The notes under the pieces are model-generated. The model was not told the origin of the DNA and did no database searches. It worked only from the letters and a program-made list of their open reading frames with translations. This document shows, piece after piece, positions 53,830 to 64,000 of a stretch of 64,000 nt of DNA (the first letter of the stretch is position 1; each line of letters starts with the position of its first letter). The DNA is taken from contig NW_026614188.1 of NCBI RefSeq assembly GCF_026230105.1, forward strand, positions 186,001-250,000, given 5' to 3'. The translations under genes and the position numbers were made by a program. The DNA is from Diorhabda sublineata. Taxonomy: Eukaryota; Arthropoda; Insecta; Coleoptera; Chrysomelidae.

Positions 53830-56800
53830 TGTTATTCGATGAAATCTGACAAAGTTATATGCAAACTCACTCAAATATATGAGAAATGTTGAAATTCGAC
53901 TTCACATTAGGAAGATAGACTTTGAAAATTTTCAATTATTACAAAGTGACAGTTGACCTCAATGGTCTTCAATCGATGTTATTCGATGATATCTGACAGA
54001 GTTAGATGCAAACTCACTCAAACATATGAGAAATGTTGAAATTCGACTTCAAATTAGGAAGATAGACTTTGAAAATTTTCCATATTTTCAAAGTGACAGT
54101 TGACCTCATGGGCTTCAATGGATGTTATTCGATGATATGTGAAAAAATTAGATGCAAACTCACTCAAATATATGAGAAATGTTGAAATTCGACTTCACAT
54201 TAGGAAGATAGACTTTGAAAATTTTCAATTATTACAAAGTGACAGTTGACCTCAATGGTCTTCAATCGATGTTATTCGATGATATCTGACAAAGTTAGAT
54301 GCAAACTCACTCAAATATATGAGAAATGTTGAAATTCGACCTCAAATTAGGAAGATAGACTTTGAAAATTTTCCATATTTTCAAAGTGACAGTTGACCTC
54401 AATGGGCTTCAATGGATGTTATTCGATGAAATCTGACAAAGTTATATGCAAACTCACTCAAATATATGAGAAATGTTGAAATTCGACTTCACATTAGGAA
54501 GATAGACTTTGAAAATTTTCAATTATTACAAAGTGACAGTTGACCTCAATGGTCTTCAATCGATGTTATTCGATGATATCTGACAGAGTTAGATGCAAAC
54601 TCACTCAAATATATGAGAAATGTTGAAATTCGACTTCAAATTAGGAAGATAGACTTTGAAAATTTTCCATATTTTCAAAGTGACAGTTGACCTCAATGGG
54701 CTTCAATGGATGTTATTCGATGATATGTGAAAAAAATAGATGCAAACTCACTCAAATATATGAGAAATGTTGAAATTCGACTTCACATTAGGAAGATAGA
54801 CTTTGAAAATTTTCAATTATTACAAAGTGACAGTTGACCTCAATGGGCTTCAATTGATGTTATTCGATGACATCTGACAAAGTTAGATGCAAACTCACTC
54901 AAATATATGAGAAATGTTGAAATTCGACTTCAAATTAGGAAGATAGACTTTGAAAATTTTCAATTATTACAAAGTGACAGTTGACCTCAATGGTCTTCAA
55001 TCGATGTTATTCGATGATATCTGACAGAGTTAGATGCAAACTCACTCAAATATATGAGAAATGTTGAAATTCGACTTCAAATTAGGAACATAGACTTTGA
55101 AAATTTTCCATATTTACAAAGTGACAGTTGACCTCAATGGGCTTCAATTGATGTTATTCGATGACATCTGACAAAGTTAGATGCAAACTCACTCAAATAT
55201 ATGAGAAATGTTGAAATTGGACTTCAAATTAGGAAGATAGACTTTGAAAATTTTCAATTATTACAAAGTGACAGTTGACCTCAATGGTCTTCAATCGATG
55301 TTATTCGATGATATCTGACAGAGTTAGATGCAAACTCACTCAAATATATGAGAAATGTTGAAATTCGACTTCAAATTAGGAAGATAGACTTTGAAAATTT
55401 TCCATATTTTCAAAGTGACAGTTGACCTCAATGGGCTTCAATGGATGTTATTCGATGATATCTGACAAAGTTAGATGCAAACTCACTCAAATATATGAGA
55501 AATGTTGAAATTCGACTTCACATTAGGAAGATAGACTTTGAAAATATTCAATTATTACAAAGTGACAGTTGACCTCAATGGTTTTCAATCCATGTTATTC
55601 GATGATATCTGACAAAGTTAGATGCAAACTCACTCAAATATATGAGAAATGTTGAAATTCGACTTCAAATTAGGAAGATAGACTTTGAAAATTTTCCATA
55701 TTTTCAAAGTGACAGTTGACCTCAATGGGCTTCAATGGATGTTATTCGATGATATCTGACAAAGTTAGATGCAAACTCACTCAAATATATGAGAAATGTT
55801 GAAATTCGACTTCACATTAGGAAGATAGACTTTGAAAATTTTCAATTATTACAAAGTGACAGTTGACCTCAATGAGCTTCAATGGATGTTATTCGATGAT
55901 ATCTGACAAAGTTAGATGCAAACTCACTCAAATATATGAGAAATGTTGAAATTCGACTTCAAGTTAGGGAGATAGACTTTGAAAATTTTCAATTATTACA
56001 AAGTGACAGTTGACCTCAATGGTCTTCAATCGATGTTATTCGATGATATCTGAGAGAGTTAGATGCAAACTCACACAAATATATGAGAAATGTTGAAATT
56101 CGACTTCACATTAGGAAGATAGACTTTGAAAATTTTCCATATTTTCAAAGTGACAGTTGACCTCAATGGGCTTCAATGGATGTTATTCGATGAAATCTGA
56201 CAAAGTTATATGCAAACTCACTCAAATATATGAGAAATGTTGAAATTCGACTTCACATTAGGAAGATAGACTTTGAAAATTTTCAATTATTACAAAGTGA
56301 CAGTTGACCTCAATGGTCTTCAATCGATGTTATTCGATGATATCTGACAGAGTTAGATGCAAACTCACTCAAATATATGAGAAATGTTGAAATTCGACTT
56401 CAAATTAGGAAGATAGACTTTGAAAATTTTCCATATTTTCAAAGTGACAGTTGACCTCAATGGGCTTCAATGGATGTTATTCGATGATATGTGAAAAAAA
56501 TAGATGCAAACTCACTCAAATATATGAGAAATGTTGAAATTCGACTTCACATTAGGAAGATAGACTTTGAAAATTTTCAATTATTACAAAGTGACAGTTG
56601 ACCTCAATGGTCTTCAATCGATGTTATTCGATGATATTTGACAGAGTTAGATGCAAACTCACTCAAATATATGAGAAATGTTGAAATTCGACTTCAAGTT
56701 AGGGAGATAGACTTTGAAAATTTTCAATTATTACAAAGTGACAGTTGACCTCAATGGTCTTCAATCGATGTTATTCGATGATATTTGACAGAGTTAGAAG

Positions 56801-58740
56801 CAAACTCACTCAAATATATGAGAAATGTTGAAATTCGACTTCAAATTAGGAAGATAGACTTTGAAAATTTTCCATATTTTCAAAGTGACAGTTGACCTCA
56901 ATGGGCTTCAATGGATGTTATTCGATGATATCTGACAAAGTTAGATGCAAACTCACTCAAATATATGAGAAATGTTGAAATTCGACTTCACATTAGGAAG
57001 ATAGACTTTAAAAATTTTCAATTATTACAAAGTGACAGTTGACCTCAATAGGCTTCAATGGATGTTATTCGATGATATCTGACAAAGTTAGATGCAAACT
57101 CACTCAAATATATGAGAAATGTTGAAATTCGACTTCAAATTAGGAAGATAGACTTTGAAAATTTTCCATATTTTCAAAGTGACAGTTGACCTCATGGGCT
57201 TCAATGGATGTTATTCGATGAAATCTGACAAAGTTATATGCAAACTCACTCAAATATATGAGAAATGTTGAAATTCGACTTCACATTAGGAAGATAGACT
57301 TTGAAAATTTTCAATTATTACAAAGTGACAGTTGACCTCAATGGTCTTCAATCGATGTTATTCGATGATATCTGACAGAGTTAGATGCAAACTCACTCAA
57401 ATATATGAGAAATGTTGAAATTCGACTTCAAATTAGGAAGATAGACTTTGAAAATTTTCCATATTTTCAAAGTGACAGTTGACCTCATGGGCTTCAATGG
57501 ATGTTAGTCGATGATATGTGAAAAAATTAGATGCAAACTCACTCAAATATATGAGAAATGTTGAAATTCGACTTCACATTAGGAAGATAGACTTTGAAAA
57601 TTTTCAATTATTACAAAGTGACAGTTGACCTCAATGGTCTTCAATCGATGTTATTCGATGATATCTGACAGAGTTAGATGCAAACTCACTCAAATATATG
57701 AGAAATGTTGAAATTCGACTTCAAATTAGGAAGATAGACTTTGAAAATTTTCCATATTTTCAAAGTGACAGTTGACCTCAATGGGCTTCAATGGATGTTA
57801 TTCGATGATATCTGACAAAGTTAGATGCAAACTCACTCAAATATATGAGAAATGTTGAAATTCGACTTCACATTAGGAAGATAGACTTTGAAAATTTTCA
57901 ATTATTACAAAGTGACAGTTGACCTCAATGGTCTTCAATCGATGTTATTCGATGATATCTGACAAAGTTAGATGCAAACTCACTCAAATATATGAGAAAT
58001 GTTGAAATTCGACTTCAAATTAGGAAGATAGACTTTGAAAATTTTCCATATTTTCAAAGTGACAGTTGACCTCAATGGGCTTCAATGGATGTTATTCGAT
58101 GATATGTGAAAAAAATAGATGCAAACTCACTCAAATATATGAGAAATGTTGAAATTCGACTTCACATTAGGAAGATAGACTTTGAAAATTTTCAATTATT
58201 ACAAAGTGACAGTTGACCTCAATGGGCTTCAATTGATGTTATTCGATGACATCTGACAAAGTTAGATGCAAAACTCACTCAAATATATGAGAAATGTTGA
58301 AATTCGACTTCAAATTAGGAAGATAGACTTTGAAAATTTTCAATTATTACAAAGTGACAGTTGACCTCAATGGTCTTCAATCGATGTTATTCGATGATAT
58401 CTGACAGAGTTAGATGCAAACTCACTCAAATATATGTGAAATGTTGAAATTCGACTTCACATTAGGAAGATAGACTTTGAAAATTTTCAATTATTACAAA
58501 GTGACAGTTGACCTCAATGGTCTTCAATCGATGTTATTCGATGATATCTGACAGAGTTAGATACAAACTCACTCAAATATATGAGAAATGTTGAAATTCG
58601 ACTTCAAATTAGGAAGATAGACTTTGAAAATTTTCCATATTTTCAAAGTGACAGTTGACCTCAATGGGCTTCAATGGATGTTATTCGATGATATGTGAAA
58701 AAAATAGATGCAAACTCACTCAAATATATGAGAAATGTTG
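53830..58740. repeat. Variant-rich stretch of the A/B zone
   Basis: Still in-phase satellite, with recurring local states: GATGAAATCTGAC plus TTATATG (about 53,839, 54,427, 56,191, 57,218), ATATGTGAAAAAAATAG (about 54,726, 56,490, 58,105, 58,693), TTCAATTGATG with GATGACATC (about 54,851, 55,145, 58,229), AAGTTAGGGAG, and three class A units with CCTCATGGG (1-bp deletion, about 54,107, 57,193 and 57,487). A one-base insertion (GCAAAACTC) lies at about 58,270. Several of these recur at whole-monomer spacing, but I did not resolve a single unit. Confidence 0.75.
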
Positions 58741-59991
58741 AAATTCGACTTCACATTAGGAAGATAGACTTTGAAAATTTTCAATTATTACAAAGTGACA
58801 GTTGACCTCAATGGTCTTCAATCGATGTTATTCGATGATATTTGACAGAGTTAGATGCAAACTCACTCAAATATATGAGAAATGTTGAAATTCGACTTCA
58901 AGTTAGGGAGATAGACTTTGAAAATTTTCAATTATTACAAAGTGACAGTTGACCTCAATGGTCTTCAATCGATGTTATTCGATGTTATCTGAGAGAGTTA
59001 GATGCAAACTCACTCAAATATATGAGAAATGTTGAAATTCGACTTCACATTAGGAAGATAGACTTTGAAAATTTTCCATATTTTCAAAGTGACAGTTGAC
59101 CTCAATGGGCTTCAATGGATGTTATTCGATGATATCTGACAAAGTTAGATGCAAACTCACTCAAATATATGAGAAATGTTGAAATTCGACTTCACATTAG
59201 GAAGATAGACTTTGAAAATTTTCAATTATTACAAAGTGACAGTTGACCTCAATGGGCTTCAATGGATGTTATTCGATGATATCTGACAAAGTTAGATGCA
59301 AACTCACTCAAATATATGAGAAATGTTGAAATTCGATTTCACATTAGGAAGATAGACTTTGAAAATTTTCCATATTTACAAAGTGACAGTTGACCTCAAT
59401 GGTCTTCAATCGATGTTATTCGATGATATCTGACAGAGTTAGATGCAAACTCACTCAAATATATGAGAAATGTTGAAAGTCGACTTCACATTAGGAAGAT
59501 AGACTTTGAAAATTTTCAATTATTACAAAGTGACAGTTGACCTCAATGGGCTTCAATGGATGTTATTCGATGATATCTGACAAAGTTAGATGCAAACTCA
59601 CTCAAATATATGAGAAATGTTGAAATTCGACTTCACATTAGGAAGATAGACTTTGAAAATTTTCAATTATTACAAAGTGACAGTTGACCTCAATGGGCTT
59701 CAATGGATGTTATTCGATGATATCTGACAAAGTTAGATGCAAACTCACTCAAATATATGAGAAATGTTGAAATTCGATTTCACATTAGGAAGATAGACTT
59801 TGAAAATTTTCAATTATTACAAAGTGACAGTTGACCTCAATGGTCTTCAATCGATGTTATTCGATGATATTTGACAGAGTTAGATGCAAACTCACTCAAA
59901 TATATGAGAAATGTTGAAATTCGACTTCAAATTAGGAAGATAGACTTTGAAAATTTTCCATATTTTCAAAGTGACAGTTGACCTCAATGGG

Positions 59992-61164
59992 CTTCAATGG
60001 ATGTTATTCGATGATATCTGACAAAGTTAGATGCAAACTCACTCAAATATATGAGAAATGTTGAAATTCGACTTCACATTAGGAAGATAGACTTTGAAAA
60101 TTTTCAATTATTACAAAGTGACAGTTGACCTCAATGGTCTTCAATCGATGTTATTCGATGATATCTGACAAAGTTAGATGCAAACTCACTCAAATATATG
60201 AGAAATGTTGAAATTCGACTTCAAATTAGGAAGATAGACTTTGAAAATTTTCCATACTCTCAAAGTGACAGTTGACCTCAATGGGCTTCAATGGATGTTA
60301 TTCGATGATATCTGACAAAGTTAGATGCAAACTCACTCAAATATATGAGAAATGTTGAAATTCGACTTCACATTAGGAAGATAGACTTTGAAAATTTTCC
60401 ATATTTTCAAAGTGACAGTTGACCTTAATGGGCTTCAATGGATGTTATTCGATGATATCTGACAAAGTTAGATGCAAACTCACTCAAATATATGAGAAAT
60501 GTTGAAATTCGACTTTACATTAGGAAGATAGACTTTGAAAATTTTCAATTATTACAAAGTGACAGTTGACCTCAATGGTCTTCAATCGATGTTATTCGAT
60601 GATATCTGAGAGAGTTAGATGCAAACTCACTCAAATATATGAGAAATGTTGAAATTCGACTTCAAATTAGGAACATAGACTTTGAAAATTTTCCATATTT
60701 ACAAAGTGACAGTTGACCTCAATGGTCTTCAATCGATGTTATTCTATGATATCTGACAGAGTTAGATGCAAACTCACTCAAATATATGAGAAATGTTGAA
60801 ATTCGACTTCAAATTAGGAAGATAGACTTTGAAAATTTTCCATATTTTCAAAGTGACAGTTGACCTCAATGGGCTTCAATGGATGTTATTCGATGATATC
60901 TGACAAAGTTAGATGCAAACTCACTCAAATATATGAGAAATGTTGAAATTCGACTTCACATTAGGAAGATAGACTTTGAAAATTTTCAATTATTACAAAG
61001 TGACAGTTGACCTCAATGGGCTTCAATGGATGTTATTCGATGATATCTGACAAAGTTAGATGCAAACTCACTCAAATATATGAGAAATGTTGAAATTCGA
61101 CTTCACATTAGGAAGATAGACTTTGAAAATTTTCAATTATTACAAAGTGACAGTTGACCTCAAT
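59992..61164. repeat. Copy 1 of 1.17-kb block (period 1,764 bp, 12 monomers)
   Basis: Matches 61,756-62,928 at 12 x 147 bp. Shared rare states are CCATACTCTC (60,257 and 62,021), CGACTTTACATT (60,511 and 62,275), GGAACATAG and GACCTTAATGGG. Differences seen are GATGCAAAC against GATACAAAC, ATTCTATG at about 60,745, and AAGCGAC in the other copy at about 62,177. Confidence 0.88.
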
Positions 61165-61755
61165 GGGCTTCAATGGATGTTATTCGATGATATCTGACAA
61201 AGTTAGATGCAAACTCACTCAAATATATGAGAAATGTTGAAATTCGACTTCAAATTAGGAAGATAGACTTTGAAAATTTTCCATATTTTCAAAGTGACAG
61301 TTGACCTCAATGGGCTTCAATGGATGTTATTCGATGATATCTGACAAAGTTAGATGCAAACTCACTCAAATATATGAGAAATGTTGAAATTCGACTTCAC
61401 ATTAGGAAGATAGACTTTGAAAATTTTCAATTATTACAAAGTGACAGTTGACCTCAATGGGCTTCAATGGATGTTATTCGATGATATCTGACAAAGTTAG
61501 ATGCAAACTCACTCAAATATATGAGAAATGTTGAAATTCGACTTCACATTAGGAAGATAGACTTTAAAAATTTTCAATTATTACAAAGTGACAGTTGACC
61601 TCAATAGGCTTCAATGGATGTTATTCGATGATATCTGACAAAGTTAGATGCAAACTCACTCAAATATATGAGAAATGTTGAAATTCGACTTCAAATTAGG
61701 AAGATAGACTTTGAAAATTTTCCATATTTTCAAAGTGACAGTTGACCTCAATGGA

Positions 61756-62928
61756 CTTCAATGGATGTTATTCGATGATATCTGACAAAGTTAGATGCAA
61801 ACTCACTCAAATATATGAGAAATGTTGAAATTCGACTTCACATTAGGAAGATAGACTTTGAAAATTTTCAATTATTACAAAGTGACAGTTGACCTCAATG
61901 GTCTTCAATCGATGTTATTCGATGATATCTGACAAAGTTAGATACAAACTCACTCAAATATATGAGAAATGTTGAAATTCGACTTCAAATTAGGAAGATA
62001 GACTTTGAAAATTTTCCATACTCTCAAAGTGACAGTTGACCTCAATGGGCTTCAATGGATGTTATTCGATGATATCTGACAAAGTTAGATGCAAACTCAC
62101 TCAAATATATGAGAAATGTTGAAATTCGACTTCACATTAGGAAGATAGACTTTGAAAATTTTCCATATTTTCAAAGCGACAGTTGACCTTAATGGGCTTC
62201 AATGGATGTTATTCGATGATATCTGACAAAGTTAGATGCAAACTCACTCAAATATATGAGAAATGTTGAAATTCGACTTTACATTAGGAAGATAGACTTT
62301 GAAAATTTTCAATTATTACAAAGTGACAGTTGACCTCAATGGTCTTCAATCGATGTTATTCGATGATATCTGAGAGAGTTAGATGCAAACTCACTCAAAT
62401 ATATGAGAAATGTTGAAATTCGACTTCAAATTAGGAACATAGACTTTGAAAATTTTCCATATTTACAAAGTGACAGTTGACCTCAATGGTCTTCAATCGA
62501 TGTTATTCGATGATATCTGACAGAGTTAGATGCAAACTCACTCAAATATATGAGAAATGTTGAAATTCGACTTCAAATTAGGAAGATAGACTTTGAAAAT
62601 TTTCCATATTTTCAAAGTGACAGTTGACCTCAATGGGCTTCAATGGATGTTATTCGATGATATCTGACAAAGTTAGATGCAAACTCACTCAAATATATGA
62701 GAAATGTTGAAATTCGACTTCACATTAGGAAGATAGACTTTGAAAATTTTCAATTATTACAAAGTGACAGTTGACCTCAATGGGCTTCAATGGATGTTAT
62801 TCGATGATATCTGACAAAGTTAGATGCAAACTCACTCAAATATATGAGAAATGTTGAAATTCGACTTCACATTAGGAAGATAGACTTTGAAAATTTTCAA
62901 TTATTACAAAGTGACAGTTGACCTCAAT
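61756..62928. repeat. Copy 2 of 1.17-kb block (period 1,764 bp)
   Basis: Counterpart of 59,992-61,164. It carries GATACAAAC at about 61,942, which it shares with a further partial copy at the window edge but not with copy 1. Confidence 0.88.
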
Positions 62929-63237
62929 AGGCTTCAATGGATGTTATTCGATGATATCTGACAAAGTTAGATGCAAACTCACTCAAATATATGAGAAATG
63001 TTGAAATTCGACTTCAAATTAGGAAGATAGACTTTGAAAATTTTCCATATTTACAGTGACAGTTGACCTCAATGGGCTTCAATGGATGTTATTCGATGAT
63101 ATCTGACAAAGTTAGATGCAAACTCACTCAAATATATGAGAAATGTTGAAATTCGACTTCAAATTAGGAAGATAGACTTTGAAAATTTTCCATATTTTCA
63201 AAGTGACAGTTGACCTCAATGGGCTTCAATGGATGTT

Positions 63238-63440
63238 ATTCGATGATATCTGCCAAAGTTAGATGCAAACTCACTCAAATATATGAGAAATGCTGACATT
63301 CGACTTCAAATTAGGAAGATAGACTTTGAAAATTTTCCATATTTTCAAAGTGACAGTTGACCTCAATGGGCTTCAATGGATGTTATTCGATGATATCTGC
63401 CAAAGTTAGATGCAAACTCACTCAAATATATGAGAAATGC
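63238..63440. repeat. Left-zone haplotype reappears (CTGCCAAAG with GCTGACATT)
   Basis: Two successive joints read CTGCCAAAG followed by a monomer with GCTGACATTCG, at about 63,251 and 63,398. In the rest of the window this pair is seen near 3,214, 11,872 and 14,512, with GCTGACATT alone near 12,793, 19,233 and 20,122. Their return near the right end points to exchange across tens of kilobases or a higher-order period longer than the window. Confidence 0.8.
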
Positions 63441-63739
63441 TGACATTCGACTTCAAATTAGGAAGATAGACTTTGAAAATTTTCCATATTTTCAAAGTGA
63501 CAGTTGACCTCAATGGACTTCAATGGATGTTATTCGATGATATCTGACAAAGTTAGATGCAAACTCACTCAAATATATGAGAAATGTTGAAATTCGACTT
63601 CAAATTAGGAAGATAGACTTTGAAAATTTTCCATATTTTCAAAGTGACAGTTGACCTCAATGGACTTCAATGGATGTTATTCGATGATATCTGACAAAGT
63701 TAGATGCAAACTCACTCAAATATATGAGAAATGTTGAAA

Positions 63740-64000
63740 TTCGACTTCACATTAGGAAGATAGACTTTGAAAATTTTCAATTATTACAAAGTGACAGTTG
63801 ACCTCAATGGTCTTCAATCGATGTTATTCGATGATATCTGACAAAGTTAGATACAAACTCACTCAAATATATGAGAAATGTTGAAATTCGACTTCAAATT
63901 AGGAAGATAGACTTTGAAAATTTTCCATACTCTCAAAGTGACAGTTGACCTCAATGGGCTTCAATGGATGTTATTCGATGATATCTGACAAAGTTAGATG
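63740..64000. repeat. Partial third copy at the right edge
   Basis: GATACAAAC (about 63,851) and CCATACTCTC (63,930) recur 1,909 bp after their positions in copy 2, so the same block begins again and runs out of the window. The array therefore continues to the right. Confidence 0.78.

Larger units (their letters stand above)
1..64000. repeat. 147-bp satellite DNA array, 436 head-to-tail monomers
   Basis: The same AT-rich unit repeats without a break from first to last base, always in the same orientation. Landmarks in order within the unit are CAAACTCACTC (1-11), AAATATATGAG (12-22), ATTCGACTTC (33-42), GAAAATTTTC (63-72), AAAGTGACAGTTGACC (82-97), GATGTTATTCGATG (114-127) and GATATC (127-132). 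Early starts fall at 1, 148, 295 and 442, so the unit is 147 bp. Summing every indel I could see gives -92, matching 436 x 147 - 92 = 64,000, which leaves no room for a hidden insertion. Most units differ at only a few sites. Arrays of this kind in eukaryotes are usually centromeric or pericentromeric; that placement is inference. No coding, RNA or mobile-element sequence interrupts the array. Confidence 0.99.
20100..64000. repeat. Right zone: A/B dimer-based satellite
   Basis: From about 20.1 kb classes A and B usually alternate (294-bp dimer). Recurring modified units are: X (CACATTAGG and CAATTATTAC with GGGCTTCAATGG), F (TTTAAAAATTTTCAATT with AATAGGC), L (GACCTTAATGGG), C (GGAACATAG, CCATATTTAC, GACAGAG), and tails ATTTGACAGAG or ATATGTGAAAAAATTAG. 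F units begin at 20,688, 23,628, 28,030, 29,941 and 31,558, and recur further right. The run A-X-B-A-F-A-B at 20,100 recurs from 29,353. Left-zone markers AGAAAGATAG, GCAAACGCAC and GGGGCTCTAATGG were not seen here. Confidence 0.88.

Noticed and set aside
1..64000. CRISPR array
   Set aside because: The whole 147-bp unit repeats; there are no unique spacers between short repeats, and the period and length are far outside CRISPR arrays.
1..64000. Short open reading frames on both strands
   Set aside because: Each is bounded by stops that recur once per monomer, has no start context or codon signal, and repeats hundreds of times with the array.
1..64000. Telomere, rDNA, 5S or tRNA repeat
   Set aside because: No telomere-type short repeat, no internal A/B box promoter arrangement and no rRNA-like segment was recognised in the unit.
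1..64000. Assignment to a named species or published satellite family
   Set aside because: Similar unit lengths are known in several unrelated genera. Without a database search, sequence identity to any one of them cannot be claimed.
1..64000. Window ends fall exactly on monomer boundaries
   Set aside because: The monomer start was defined from the first base of the window; the match at the right end follows from the net indel count and is a coincidence of the window length.
1..64000. EcoRV (GATATC) and ClaI (ATCGAT) sites as functional motifs
   Set aside because: They are simply part of the monomer consensus; useful as markers of class and register but no evidence of function.

Overview
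The whole window is one uninterrupted, head-to-tail satellite DNA array. The unit is 147 bp, AT-rich (a typical monomer has 47 G+C of 147, about 32%). With the unit cut at CAAACTC, the first monomer starts at base 1 and the last ends at base 64,000. My indel tally gives 436 monomers: 436 x 147 = 64,092, and the indels I found sum to -92, which accounts exactly for 64,000. I found no gene, RNA gene, transposon, unique spacer or strand switch. This is a eukaryotic satellite. The unit length (equal to the DNA on a nucleosome core), the higher-order repeats and the lack of insertions fit a centromere or pericentromere core, but location and species cannot be read from the sequence. A plant is plausible, not shown.

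Two monomer classes dominate. Class A has CAAATTAGG, CCATATTTTCAAAG and GGGCTTCAATGG. Class B has CACATTAGG, CAATTATTACAAAG and GGTCTTCAATCG. From about 20.1 kb to the right end they mostly alternate, giving a 294-bp dimer with recurring extra variants. From 1 to about 20.1 kb the array is more varied and carries its own markers (AGAAAGATAG, GCAAACGCAC with ATATAAG, GAAAAATTAAG, GGGGCTCTAATGG, and nearly all 145- and 146-bp units).

Region by region: 1-4,254 is a mixed block, part of which (441-1,350) recurs at 4,254-5,163. 4,255 to about 11,187 is an 8/10-monomer higher-order repeat in about six copies, one cut to three monomers. 10,336-14,777 holds a 2,640-bp-period duplication with a nested 880-bp-period duplication. 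15,305-17,958 is three copies of an 879-bp six-monomer unit, with a diverged fourth at about 18.2-19.1 kb. The right zone holds tandem duplications with periods of 4,832 bp (33 monomers, 31,990-41,714), 1,909 bp (13, 41,190-45,113), 1,176 bp (8, 44,447-47,024), 1,323 bp (9, 49,892-52,528) and 1,764 bp (12, 59,992-62,928). A diverged patch lies at 25,764-26,051.

The most interesting structural point is that class A monomers carry a perfect 11-bp inverted repeat with a 7-base loop, disrupted in class B, while class B carries a different dyad (ATCGA/TCGAT) that one base breaks in class A. The array therefore alternates two kinds of dyad at nucleosome-length spacing. Block boundaries and periods were found by eye, by comparing diagnostic variants at fixed offsets, so identity inside blocks was sampled and not computed.
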